From: an uncultured Chlorobiaceae bacterium
GTDB lineage: Bacteria > Bacteroidota > Chlorobiia > Chlorobiales > Chlorobiaceae
DNA: 40,270 nt
Assembly (NCBI GenBank): GCA_903940125.1
Contig: CAJAJL010000112.1
Coordinates: 1 to 40,270 of the forward strand
Direction: 5' to 3'
Under the pieces are notes generated by a model, which was given only the letters and a program-made list of their open reading frames with translations, ran no database searches and was not told the origin of the DNA. A program made the translations under genes and the position numbers. This document shows positions 8,824-17,477 of the stretch, piece after piece (positions within the stretch are counted from its first letter, which is position 1; every line of letters begins with the position of its first letter).

Positions 8824-8832
8824 CTATGTTAA
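8816..8832. promoter_or_regulatory. 17-bp palindrome, likely operator of the hdr-flx operon
   Basis: TTAACAT (8816-8822), GCT and ATGTTAA (8826-8832) make a perfect inverted repeat with 7-bp arms, 42 bases upstream of the first hdr start codon and overlapping the expected -10 element. This is the usual geometry for a dimeric transcription factor site. The arms do not match the standard FNR/CRP or Rex consensus in their usual orientation, so the regulator is unknown. Confidence 0.5.
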
Positions 8833-8874
8833 TGCCATTTCGCTTCCCGCTTCATGTAAAGCAACATATACCAC

Positions 8875-10383
8875 GTGTCAAATAACAAGATGACAGAATC
8901 GGATGCCCTGAAGCATCAGCTTGAGGAGTCTACAGGCAATGACTATAACTGCTGCTACCAGTGCGGTAAATGCACGGCTGGCTGTCCGGCGGGAACATTC
9001 ATGGATAATCCTCCAGCCCGTATCATGCGTCTGGTACAGGCCGGATATATGGAAGAAGCGCTGAAAAGTGATGCACTCTGGTACTGTCTGGGCTGTCAGA
9101 CCTGTACGTCGCGATGTCCCCAGAATATGGAGATTGCTGCCACCATGGACTCTTTAAGAGCTCTGGCACTTGAAAAAAATATTATTTCCACAGACAAGGC
9201 AAAAAAGCTGGTCAATGCCTTTCATCTCTCTTTCCTCAACAACATCCGTAAACACGGCCGTCTGGAGGAACTTTCACTCGTCAACAGCTACAAACTCCGC
9301 ACCAGATCCTTTCTGCAGGATGCCGCATCCGGCGTCAAGATGATCAGGGAAGGAAAGATAAACCCCATGCATACCCTTACCGGCAAAGGCGGGGTAAAAG
9401 CAAAAGATCAGATTGCCAGAATTTTTGAAGCCTCCGAAAAGCCATCGCATCAATCGTTACCAAAACGACGCCCCGTTAAAAAAGAGTTTAAACCTAAAGC
9501 CCCCCTGTCGATCAAACCTGGCATGACCATAGGCTACTATCCAGGATGCTCGCTCAGCGGCACAGCTAAGGAATTTGATATTTCGGTTAAAAAAATGTGT
9601 TCCCTGCTCGATATTAAACTGCAGGAAATCGATGACTGGAACTGCTGCGGAGCAACTTCGGCCCATGCCACCAACCACAAGCTTTCTCTGCTTCTGCCTG
9701 CAAGGAATCAGGCTCTTGCTGATGCTCAGGGAATGACTTGTGTCCTTGCACCTTGCGCAGCCTGCCAGAATCGTCAGGTAACTACCCGGCAAGCCCTTAT
9801 GGATTCAGCTGAACTTCGTGAGGAAGTTCGTTCCATTACCGGAATAGAACCAACCTGCACTGCTGAATTTATCGGTGTGACGCAGCTTCTTGAAGCGATG
9901 GACCCCGGGGAAATTAAAAAAAGAGTCACCAAACCTCTCACAGGAATTAATCTTGCGTGCTATTATGGCTGCCTTCTGGTTCGCCCTATGGAGGCGATGG
10001 GGTTTGACGATACAGAAAACCCGCTCAAGATGGAGGCAATCATGACTGCTCTTGGAGCGACACCTGTTGAGTGGGCATTCAAAATAGAGTGCTGCGGAGC
10101 AGGTCTCACCCTGGCCCAGCAGCCGCTTGTCGAAGAACTTACACACAAGATTGCAAAAAATGCCTTGGCGAACGGTGCTGAAGCATTTGTCGTAGCCTGT
10201 CCTCTGTGCCATTCCAATCTTGACATGCGTCAGGAAAGCATGAGAAAACGGTTCGGAGATGTTAAACCCATGCCTGTTTACTATATTTCAGAACTGGTTG
10301 CCATCGCCTGCGGAGCCAATCCATCTGAAGTTGCAGTGGGTAAACATTTTGTTCCCGCACTCGATCTGGTTTCGAAACTTTAA
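8875..10383 (+). CDS. fused HdrC-HdrB subunit of a heterodisulfide reductase-like complex
   Basis: The protein is 502 residues from a GTG start, or 497 from the ATG at 8890. The N-terminal HdrC-like part (1-90) has two [4Fe-4S] motifs, CYQCGKCTAGCP (27-38) and CLGCQTCTSRCP (71-82). After a linker (about 100-215) come two CCG domains typical of HdrB: C225, C257-C258-G and C294-x-x-C297, then C362/C366, C406-C407-G and C442-x-x-C445. In HdrB these hold two non-cubane [4Fe-4S] clusters at the disulfide-reducing site. HdrB and HdrC are separate proteins in methanogens and in the Desulfovibrio flx-hdr cluster, so the fusion is notable. It is the first gene of the hdrCB-hdrA-flxD-flxC-flxB-flxA operon. 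The true disulfide substrate (DsrC trisulfide or another thiol) is not shown by sequence. Confidence 0.9.
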   Translation: MSNNKMTESDALKHQLEESTGNDYNCCYQCGKCTAGCPAGTFMDNPPARIMRLVQAGYMEEALKSDALWYCLGCQTCTSRCPQNMEIAATMDSLRALALEKNIISTDKAKKLVNAFHLSFLNNIRKHGRLEELSLVNSYKLRTRSFLQDAASGVKMIREGKINPMHTLTGKGGVKAKDQIARIFEASEKPSHQSLPKRRPVKKEFKPKAPLSIKPGMTIGYYPGCSLSGTAKEFDISVKKMCSLLDIKLQEIDDWNCCGATSAHATNHKLSLLLPARNQALADAQGMTCVLAPCAACQNRQVTTRQALMDSAELREEVRSITGIEPTCTAEFIGVTQLLEAMDPGEIKKRVTKPLTGINLACYYGCLLVRPMEAMGFDDTENPLKMEAIMTALGATPVEWAFKIECCGAGLTLAQQPLVEELTHKIAKNALANGAEAFVVACPLCHSNLDMRQESMRKRFGDVKPMPVYYISELVAIACGANPSEVAVGKHFVPALDLVSKL

Positions 10384-10527
10384 ACAATAACAGGTATACT
10401 GTTGGATATCGGTGATTGTAAAAGATCATCGTAACAGACAATGCATCCGTGACTATTTGTTCCGGCTCTCAGCACCATCTTATTGAGCTGCCGTCGTTAT
10501 GGCGGTTTCATATTAAATGATTGTATT

Positions 10528-12498
10528 ATGGCGAAAATAGGGGTATTCATTTGTCATTGCGGCGAAAACATAGGCGCTAAAGTAGATTGCACGAAACTGG
10601 CAGCTGCCATGGGTGAACACCCGGGTGTTGCGGTTTCGGTGGAGTACAAATATTTTTGTTCTGATCCGGGCCAGGAAAGCGTTAAAAGAGCTATCCGCGA
10701 AAATAACCTTACCGGTGTGGTTGTCGCAGCCTGCTCTCCAAGAATGCACGAAGCCACATTCCGCAAAGCATGTGCCGAAGCTGGACTTAACCCCTATTTA
10801 TGTGAAATAGCAAATATTCGCGAGCAGTGCTCATGGGTGCATACCGATAATGGCCAGGCGACTGAAAAAGCCATGGACATCACCCGTTCGATGGTTGAAA
10901 AAGTTAAACGCAACAATAAACTGCAGCCTATTGAGGTACCTGTCACCCGTCGTGCCCTGGTTATCGGAGGGGGAATTGCAGGAATTCAGGCGGCACTCGA
11001 CATTGCCAATGCGGGTCAGGAGGTTGTACTCGTTGAGCGTGAGCCCTCCCTTGGCGGACACATGGCTCAATTGTCGGAGACTTTCCCTACGCTCGATTGC
11101 TCTCAATGCATCATGACCCCAAGAATGGTCGAGGCAGCTCAACACCCAAAAATCCGGCTGCTTACCTATTCAGAAATTGAAAGCGTTGACGGTTATATCG
11201 GGAACTTTTCGGTCAGGGTCCGCATGAAATCGCGCTACGTTGATATAGATAAATGTACCGGCTGCGGCGACTGCATAACGAAGTGCCCTGCAAAAAAAAT
11301 CTCAAGTGAGTTCGATTGTGGTCTTGGAAAACGAACAGCCATTTATACCCCTTTTGCACAGTCTGTCCCAAATATTCCAGTTATCGACAAAGCTAACTGT
11401 ATCTATTTCAAAAACGGGAAATGCAAAATCTGTTCTAAAACCTGCCAGTGCAGTGCTATCGACTTTGATATGCCGGACACCTTTGTGGATCTTGAAATCG
11501 GCGCAATAGTGGTTGCGACAGGGTTCCAGGTTCAAAACAACACCATGTACGGCGAATATGGTTACGGAACATATCCTGATGTCATTAACGGGCTCCAGTT
11601 CGAACGTCTTGCTTCAGCAAGCGGTCCGACAGCAGGAAAAATCCAGCGTCCTTCGGATGGAGCCGAACCGCAGACTGTTGTCTTCATACAGTGTGCAGGA
11701 TCTCGTGACCCGTCAAAAGGAGTGCGTTATTGTTCTAAAATCTGCTGCATGTACACTGCCAAGCACGCCATGCTTTATGCCCATAAGGTTCATGGAGGAA
11801 AAACCCATATTTTCTATATGGATATCCGTGCAGCAGGCAAAGGATACGACGAGTTCAGCCGAAGGGCAATTGAGGAGGATGAAGCGGCATATCTACGCGG
11901 CAGGGTCAGCAAAGTATGGCAGGAAAACGGCAAACTGATGGTAAGAGGCGTTGACACCCTTCTGGGCAGACCTGTTGAAATAGCGGCTGATATGGTGGTA
12001 TTGGCAACAGCAATAATTGCACAGCCTGATGCGAAAGATTTTGCCAAAACCATTGGTATCGGTTATGACGAATACGGATTCTACAACGAGGCGCATCTTA
12101 AACTCCGCCCTGTCGAATCATCCACGGCTGGCGTTTTCCTTGCTGGAGCCTGCCAGTCCCCGAAAGATATTCCCGATTCGGTTGCCCAGGCATCGGCCAC
12201 GGCAAGTAAGGTACTTGCTCTTTTCAGCAAGGATATGCTTGAAAGAGAGCCGGTCGTTGCGACAAATAATGAAGCAACCTGCGCCGGGTGCTGGGGTTGC
12301 GTACTTGCCTGTCCCTACAATGCTATCGAGCAGAAAGATATTCTCGACCGTTCAGGACGAATCATCAAACGGGTGGCATCTGTCAATCCAGGACTTTGTC
12401 AGGGCTGCGGCACCTGTGTCACCTTCTGCCGTTCAAACAGTCTTGATTTGGCAGGCTTTACCGAAAAACAGATCTTTGCAGAAGTGATGGGTCTCTGA
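10528..12498 (+). CDS. hdrA: HdrA, FAD and Fe-S subunit of heterodisulfide reductase-like complex
   Basis: The start MAKIGVFICHCG at 10528 fits HdrA family N-termini; a longer frame from 10483 adds 15 unlikely residues. The 656-residue product has an N-terminal domain with conserved Cys, a FAD-binding Rossmann motif (VIGGGIAGIQAALD, about 145-158) and the loop LDCSQCIMTPRM. A ferredoxin insertion follows (CTGCGDCITKCP, about 243-254), then a further Cys cluster (CKICSKTCQC) and a C-terminal pair of [4Fe-4S] motifs (CAGCWGCVLACP and CQGCGTCVTFC). In HdrA the FAD is the bifurcation centre that splits electrons between the HdrBC branch and ferredoxin. The gene follows hdrCB after a 144-base gap and precedes flxD. 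Confidence 0.93.
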   Translation: MAKIGVFICHCGENIGAKVDCTKLAAAMGEHPGVAVSVEYKYFCSDPGQESVKRAIRENNLTGVVVAACSPRMHEATFRKACAEAGLNPYLCEIANIREQCSWVHTDNGQATEKAMDITRSMVEKVKRNNKLQPIEVPVTRRALVIGGGIAGIQAALDIANAGQEVVLVEREPSLGGHMAQLSETFPTLDCSQCIMTPRMVEAAQHPKIRLLTYSEIESVDGYIGNFSVRVRMKSRYVDIDKCTGCGDCITKCPAKKISSEFDCGLGKRTAIYTPFAQSVPNIPVIDKANCIYFKNGKCKICSKTCQCSAIDFDMPDTFVDLEIGAIVVATGFQVQNNTMYGEYGYGTYPDVINGLQFERLASASGPTAGKIQRPSDGAEPQTVVFIQCAGSRDPSKGVRYCSKICCMYTAKHAMLYAHKVHGGKTHIFYMDIRAAGKGYDEFSRRAIEEDEAAYLRGRVSKVWQENGKLMVRGVDTLLGRPVEIAADMVVLATAIIAQPDAKDFAKTIGIGYDEYGFYNEAHLKLRPVESSTAGVFLAGACQSPKDIPDSVAQASATASKVLALFSKDMLEREPVVATNNEATCAGCWGCVLACPYNAIEQKDILDRSGRIIKRVASVNPGLCQGCGTCVTFCRSNSLDLAGFTEKQIFAEVMGL

Positions 12499-12550
12499 AA
12501 AGAGCTTTTCGTTATGCTGAACAACAGAACTTTGCTACAGGAGTTAGCCT

Positions 12551-13000
12551 ATGAGTGAACCTTTCGAGCCGAAAATCATAGCTTTTGTCTGCACCTACTG
12601 TACGTATGCGGGCGCCGACCTTGCCGGAACCAGCCGGTTGAAATATGCGCCTAATGTGCGCATTATCCGTCTTCCGTGCACAGGAAGAATCAGTCCTATG
12701 TTTATCTTGAAAGCTTTACAGAAAGGAGCTGACGGAGTACTGATAAGCGGATGCCATCCTGGAGACTGCCATTTTACCCATGGTAACTACCACGCTCGAC
12801 GCAGGTGGATGGTCTTTCGTGCCCTGCTTGACTTTATAGGTATACCACCCGAACGGGTCAAGTACTCATGGATCAGTGCGGCTGAGGGAGTAAAATTTGC
12901 TGAATTCATAAACACCGTCACTGAAGACATCCGCAAACTTGGCCCTTTTGAACAATACAGTCAGTTGATCGAGCAAACCCAGGCATCGGCATCACTATAA
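12551..13000 (+). CDS. flxD: FlxD/MvhD-like [2Fe-2S] electron transfer subunit
   Basis: The 149-residue protein belongs to the MvhD family (methyl-viologen hydrogenase delta subunit). Typical segments are FVCTYCTYAGADLAG near residues 12-26, RLPCTGRI, SGCHPGDCHFTHGNY near 76-90, and WISAAEGVKF. The conserved Cys residues hold a [2Fe-2S] cluster. In the Hdr complex this subunit docks on HdrA and feeds it electrons from the input module, which here is the Flx proteins because no hydrogenase genes follow. A good Shine-Dalgarno (CAGGAG) lies before the ATG. The gene is tightly packed between hdrA and the next Fe-S gene. Confidence 0.92.
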   Translation: MSEPFEPKIIAFVCTYCTYAGADLAGTSRLKYAPNVRIIRLPCTGRISPMFILKALQKGADGVLISGCHPGDCHFTHGNYHARRRWMVFRALLDFIGIPPERVKYSWISAAEGVKFAEFINTVTEDIRKLGPFEQYSQLIEQTQASASL

Positions 13001-13010
13001 AAAACACGGA

Positions 13011-13841
13011 ATGAGTATCGAGGAACAATACAGAACGAGGGCAAAGGAACTTCTTTCAGGCGGTGCCGTCAAAATGGTTATCGGCTATGGCAAAGGCACA
13101 ACCGCCAGCCGACGTCGTCCGCTCTTTATCAGTTCACCTGATGATGTCGAACGGCTTGTACTTGATGATGCCTGCATAACCAACCTCTCCGGATATCTTG
13201 TCAGTGAAGGCCTTCTGAGCGATGAAAAACGTGTAGCTGTTTTTCTCCGGCCTGAAGGAATACGTGCTGTAAATATTCTTGCAGCTGAATCGCAGCTTGA
13301 TGCTGAGCAGATTGTTATTTTTGGATTTGATGTCAGCGGGACCGAAGTCCGTGCGTTGAAAGGCATCCATGTCGAAGAGTTTTCGGATGTCATTGGATCG
13401 ATCAAGGAGGGTGCTCCTGAAGCTTCCGAAGAAGAACTTTTTGAAAAAATCGAAAAGATGAGTCCGCAGGAGCGGTTTTCTTTCTGGCAGGAGGAGTTTG
13501 CAAAATGCATCAAATGTTATGCATGCCGCCAGGCGTGCCCTATGTGCTACTGTCGTCGCTGTATTGTCGACAGCAATCAGCCGCAATGGGTCAATACCTC
13601 TTCACATTCCCTCGGAAATTTTGAATGGAACATTGTCAGGGCATTTCACCTTTCCGGACGCTGTGTCGAATGCGGCAACTGTGATCGTGCATGTCCGGTC
13701 AACATTCCACTTCGTCTCATCAACCACAGAATGGCTGAGGAGGTACTTGGGGCATTCGATCACTTTGCCGGCATGAGCAAAACCCAGGAACCGGTGCTTG
13801 CCAGTTTTAAAAAAGACGATTCCGAGACATTCATTCTCTAA
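13011..13841 (+). CDS. FlxC-like iron-sulfur protein of the Flx-Hdr complex
   Basis: The 276-residue protein has a two-part build. The N-terminal 160 residues show no cofactor motif. The C-terminal part has two cysteine motifs, CIKCYACRQACPMCYCRRC (about 165-183) and CVECGNCDRACPV (about 218-230), suited to two [4Fe-4S] clusters, the first with extra Cys. In Desulfovibrio two such Fe-S proteins (FlxB and FlxC) link the NAD(P)H-oxidising FlxA to FlxD. The gene order here mirrors flxABCD, which places this one in the FlxC position. Spacing to flxD is 10 bases. The B versus C assignment rests on order only. Confidence 0.78.
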   Translation: MSIEEQYRTRAKELLSGGAVKMVIGYGKGTTASRRRPLFISSPDDVERLVLDDACITNLSGYLVSEGLLSDEKRVAVFLRPEGIRAVNILAAESQLDAEQIVIFGFDVSGTEVRALKGIHVEEFSDVIGSIKEGAPEASEEELFEKIEKMSPQERFSFWQEEFAKCIKCYACRQACPMCYCRRCIVDSNQPQWVNTSSHSLGNFEWNIVRAFHLSGRCVECGNCDRACPVNIPLRLINHRMAEEVLGAFDHFAGMSKTQEPVLASFKKDDSETFIL

Positions 13842-13854
13842 GTAACAAACCTGT

Positions 13855-14868
13855 ATGACAAAAATCCTTTTCAGCGATAAACTTGACAAGTGTGTCGAAC
13901 GATGGAAATCAGCTGGTTTTACCGTTATCGGCCCTGTACAGCGAGCCAATATTTCAACATATGCAGCTGTTGAACATGCTGCCGAATTAGAGTTTGGACT
14001 TATTCTGCCCGACCGTTCTATCAAGGATTTGTTCTTTCCGCAGAGTGAACCGATGTTGCGTTATACCATAAAAAAAGAATCCATCGACACCGATGAGTGC
14101 CTGCCTCCTGTCGGGCCGAGAATTATTTTTGGTGCACGACCCTGCGATGCCTCAGGGATGGCGATTGACGATCCCCTGTTTGGATGGGACTATAAGGATG
14201 AATACTGGTTTCAGAGACGCAATGAATCGGTTATTGTAACCATTGCATGCACAAAAGCAGATGATTTCTGCATGTGCACATCTCTTAAAATGGCACCCGA
14301 CAGCTGCAAAGGCTCCGATATTCTGCTTCGGCCACTTGCCGGCAACAAGGGATGGCAGGTTGAGGAATTGACTGACCGCGGACGCGAAGCGTTCAAAACA
14401 ATTGCCGATCTCCTCCAGGAAAGCTCCGAACAGGCTGCTCCTATAGCGGTCGTTGAGAAAAAGTTTGACCTTGACGCCTGTGTCGCCTGGCTGCAGAATC
14501 CAGAACATTTTGAAAGCAGATTCTGGAAAGAGATATCGATGCGCTGTATAGGTTGTGCCTCCTGCACCTACCTCTGTCCCACCTGTCACTGTTTTGACAT
14601 CCAGGATGAAGGTGATACCTACACCGGCATCAGACGAAAAAACTGGGACAGCTGCTCATTTGCTCTTTTTACCATGCACACCTCAGGCCATAACCCCCGA
14701 TCAACCCAATCGGCCAGATGGCGTCAGCGAATCATGCACAAATTCAATTATTTTCCTGGCAAATTCAGTGTGAACAGCTGCAGCGGATGCGGTCGGTGCT
14801 CACGCCAGTGCCCGGTTGACATGGGAATTACCGAGACCTTACAAGAGATATCAAAATTATCGCTGTGA
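13855..14868 (+). CDS. FlxB-like iron-sulfur protein (sulfhydrogenase beta-type)
   Basis: The 337-residue product resembles the beta subunit of sulfhydrogenases and anaerobic sulfite reductases, a 4Fe-4S dicluster protein. The segment GARPCDASGMAIDDPLF (about 82-98) is typical of that family. Two C-terminal Fe-S motifs follow: CIGCASCTYLCPTCHCFD (about 231-248) and CSGCGRCSRQCPVDMG (about 305-320). It would relay electrons between the flavoprotein FlxA and the Hdr module. It begins 13 bases after the previous gene, and its stop overlaps the GTG start of flxA (GTGA), so translation is probably coupled. Confidence 0.8.
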   Translation: MTKILFSDKLDKCVERWKSAGFTVIGPVQRANISTYAAVEHAAELEFGLILPDRSIKDLFFPQSEPMLRYTIKKESIDTDECLPPVGPRIIFGARPCDASGMAIDDPLFGWDYKDEYWFQRRNESVIVTIACTKADDFCMCTSLKMAPDSCKGSDILLRPLAGNKGWQVEELTDRGREAFKTIADLLQESSEQAAPIAVVEKKFDLDACVAWLQNPEHFESRFWKEISMRCIGCASCTYLCPTCHCFDIQDEGDTYTGIRRKNWDSCSFALFTMHTSGHNPRSTQSARWRQRIMHKFNYFPGKFSVNSCSGCGRCSRQCPVDMGITETLQEISKLSL

Positions 14869-15731
14869 CAGAAAACATCCACAACACACAACAGAACATC
14901 TACAAGCCGGCCATCATGAAAATTGTGGCCCGCCACGACGAAGCGCCAGGCGTAAAAACCATGAGACTTGAGTTTCAGGATCCGATTGACCATCAGTTTT
15001 TCAAGGAAACATTCCGTACCGGTATGTTCGGACTCTACGGTGTATACGGTGAGGGAGAGAGCACCTTCTGTGTCGCAAGCCCTGAAACACGCAAGGATTA
15101 TATTGAATGCACCTTCCGCCAATCAGGCAGGGTGACTTCGGCGCTTGCAAATGCTGATATCGGCGACCTCATCACTTTCAGGGGGCCCTACGGCAACCGC
15201 TTTCCTATTGAGGAGTTTCATGGCAAAAATCTTCTTTTCATATCAGGCGGAATTGCCCTTCCTCCAACAAGGAGCGTCATATGGTCATGCCTTGACCAGC
15301 GCGAAAAATTCGGCAGGGTCACTATTGTTTACGGAGCCCGTACCGTGGCAGATCTGGTGTACAAGCATGAACTGGAAGAGTGGCAGGAACGAAGCGATGT
15401 CGATCTTGTCCTGACAGTTGATCCTGGTGGAGAGTCGCCCGACTGGAAAAACAGGATTGGCTTTGTCCCCACGGTGCTCGAGGAGGCTGCGCCATCTCCG
15501 GATAACTGCATTGCGGTAATTTGCGGCCCCCCGATCATGATCAAATTCACTCTGATCTCGCTCAAAAAACTTGGTTTTGATGAATCAAACGTCTTTACAA
15601 CGCTTGAAAACAGAATGAAATGCGGTCTTGGTAAATGCGGTCGATGCAATGTCGGCTCGGTCTATGTGTGCAAGGAGGGACCAGTCTTTACAGCTGCGGA
15701 GGTCTCCCGAATGCCGGCATCCGATTTATAG
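14865..15731 (+). CDS. flxA: FlxA-like FAD/NAD(P)-binding oxidoreductase subunit
   Basis: The 288-residue protein starts at GTG in an overlap with the gene before it. It is a ferredoxin-NADP reductase-fold protein of the PyrK/HydG/AsrB type. The FAD-binding segment is TFRGPYGNRFP (about 104-114), the nucleotide-binding segment LLFISGGIALPPTRS, and the C-terminal CGPPIM precedes a [2Fe-2S] motif (CGLGKCGRCNVG, then C at YVCKEG). It should oxidise or reduce NAD(P)H and pass electrons to the Fe-S partners and on to HdrA. It closes the operon. Its last six bases overlap tail-to-tail with the end of the murB-like gene on the opposite strand, leaving no room for an intergenic terminator. Confidence 0.88.
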   Translation: MTENIHNTQQNIYKPAIMKIVARHDEAPGVKTMRLEFQDPIDHQFFKETFRTGMFGLYGVYGEGESTFCVASPETRKDYIECTFRQSGRVTSALANADIGDLITFRGPYGNRFPIEEFHGKNLLFISGGIALPPTRSVIWSCLDQREKFGRVTIVYGARTVADLVYKHELEEWQERSDVDLVLTVDPGGESPDWKNRIGFVPTVLEEAAPSPDNCIAVICGPPIMIKFTLISLKKLGFDESNVFTTLENRMKCGLGKCGRCNVGSVYVCKEGPVFTAAEVSRMPASDL

Positions 15732-17354
15732 CAGAGCGATTGTATAGAATCGCTCCGGCTGATGAAAATCGGCCGGAGCTGAGGATGCTTCCCACCAGGG
15801 AAACAAACCATACTCTCCCCTTCCGGTAGATGCACAGCACTGCAAAGCGATACGCTGACCAGTTAAGAATGGCTCCAGCAGTTTATAGGAAAACTCCATC
15901 CCGAAACTCCTGTCGCTCATCACCATCCTGACCTGCCCCATCCATGGTTCAGCGGAAAGAACTGTCTGCCCTCGAGCCCTTCTTCTCGGAGTATCGAATT
16001 GCAAAGCAACCCAGTGCCCCTCTGGAGTCATTTCAAACTCAAGATAACCGACGACGGAATCGGTATGCGCAATAAAAAGTTCTGAAACCCCATATCTCCA
16101 AAGTCCATCAGTAAACGTGCCCGCAGGAAGAGTCGAAGGTGGCTTCAGTGAAAATAGAGCAGGATTGCCATTACTGGTTGTCCAGCGAAGAAAAGATGCG
16201 TCCGGGGCAGCGATGGCCTCCTGAATCGAAAGCAGTTGTTCGACGGCAACAAAACCACCGGAAAGCCATTCCCTGTTGTCAACACAGTTATAAGCCAACA
16301 GAAGCCCCTGAAGAAGAACCTCTGGAAAAAGCTGTGCCGGAATTTCCGCGTTATTGTTCATCTCCTGCTGTGGTAACCATAATAGCCCGGCCCATCCCTT
16401 GGAAGGGTCATTAACATCTGCAACACTTTTCACTCCGCATGCTTCAAGAAAATTTCCATCAAACAAGCCGATGCACTGCACCTCCAGATCAAGTTGTACA
16501 CCAGCCTCTTCAAGTGCTGCAGTTTTCATCTGTTCGGCAAGGCGGAGCACATCAGTTGCAGTTGCTCCCCCCATGTTGAAAATGAAATTTGCATGGTGTT
16601 CGCTGACCATCGCTCCCCCTTCCCGCCGCCCTTTGAAACCCAATTCTTCAAAAATAGTGCCACTCGAACGACCGGACGCATAGTTGTTCTTAAAGGTGGA
16701 ACCACAACTCGGAAAATCGAAATGATGCTTTTTTGTGCGCTCCTCCTCATATCTATGCATAAGATCTTTGATCTCCTCTGCGGAGCCGGATTGTGGAAAC
16801 CGAAGCACAACAGCAACAACAATCTCGGGATAGTCCATCAGTGAGGTATGCTTGTAGCCATGAAAAACCTCATCAGGGGTCTGCCAGCGCAGCCGTCCGT
16901 CAAGAGAAACGGTCTGGATACCAGCTGTAACTTCAGAAATTTCACCTCCAAAACATCTGGCATTCATTCTGACCGTCGATCCTATAGTACCCGGAAGTCG
17001 AAAAAGCCACTCTCCCCCTGCACGGCAGCATGAAAGCAGCTCATCGGCAATCAAAGTGTTGTCTGTACCGGCTTCGCAAAAAAGTTCATCATCCGATATC
17101 CAGAATATCCGCCGCATAAAGTCTAAAGAGATCACAACACCAGGAAAAAAGGTATCGGAAAAAAGAATATTGCTCCCCTTTCCCATGAGTGCTAAAGGAA
17201 GACGATGCTCCCTGTTCCACTCGAGAAGATCGGCAATTTCGGCAGGAGTCTGGGGGTGAGCAAGGAAACGGGCTGTACCACCGATCCCGTAATATGCCCG
17301 TGAAGCAAGAGAAACATTGGATTCGAATCTACAGGGAAGGGATAATTCACTCAT
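15726..17354 (-). CDS. murB: UDP-N-acetylmuramate dehydrogenase (MurB) with extra C-terminal CBM9/DOMON-like domain
   Basis: The protein has 542 residues, whereas usual MurB enzymes have about 300-350. Residues 1 to about 310 are a type II MurB that reduces UDP-GlcNAc-enolpyruvate with NADPH and FAD in peptidoglycan synthesis. Motifs are YYGIGGTARF, MGKGSNILFSD, the FAD loop LPGTIGSTVRMNA and CGSTFKNN with the active-site Ser. Residues from about 315 to the end are an added region with DGLWRYGVSELFIA, GYLEFEMTPEGHWVALQFDTP, RIALQCC and an end with PADFHQPERF. That layout is like DOMON or family-9 carbohydrate-binding modules seen beside glycan enzymes. No signal peptide is seen. The fusion reads as one uninterrupted frame. 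The identity of the added domain is an inference. Confidence 0.88.
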   Translation of the reverse strand: MSELSLPCRFESNVSLASRAYYGIGGTARFLAHPQTPAEIADLLEWNREHRLPLALMGKGSNILFSDTFFPGVVISLDFMRRIFWISDDELFCEAGTDNTLIADELLSCCRAGGEWLFRLPGTIGSTVRMNARCFGGEISEVTAGIQTVSLDGRLRWQTPDEVFHGYKHTSLMDYPEIVVAVVLRFPQSGSAEEIKDLMHRYEEERTKKHHFDFPSCGSTFKNNYASGRSSGTIFEELGFKGRREGGAMVSEHHANFIFNMGGATATDVLRLAEQMKTAALEEAGVQLDLEVQCIGLFDGNFLEACGVKSVADVNDPSKGWAGLLWLPQQEMNNNAEIPAQLFPEVLLQGLLLAYNCVDNREWLSGGFVAVEQLLSIQEAIAAPDASFLRWTTSNGNPALFSLKPPSTLPAGTFTDGLWRYGVSELFIAHTDSVVGYLEFEMTPEGHWVALQFDTPRRRARGQTVLSAEPWMGQVRMVMSDRSFGMEFSYKLLEPFLTGQRIALQCCASTGRGEYGLFPWWEASSAPADFHQPERFYTIALL

Positions 17355-17477
17355 GACACGGCGCCTTCTTTTGGACTTCAGAAAAGTGCTTAAACAAGAT
17401 GAACGCTAAAAAAAAGAGATGAAAATGGATAAATTCCATATTTTCCGTATTCCGCAACCAATTATCAGAAAAAAAAC

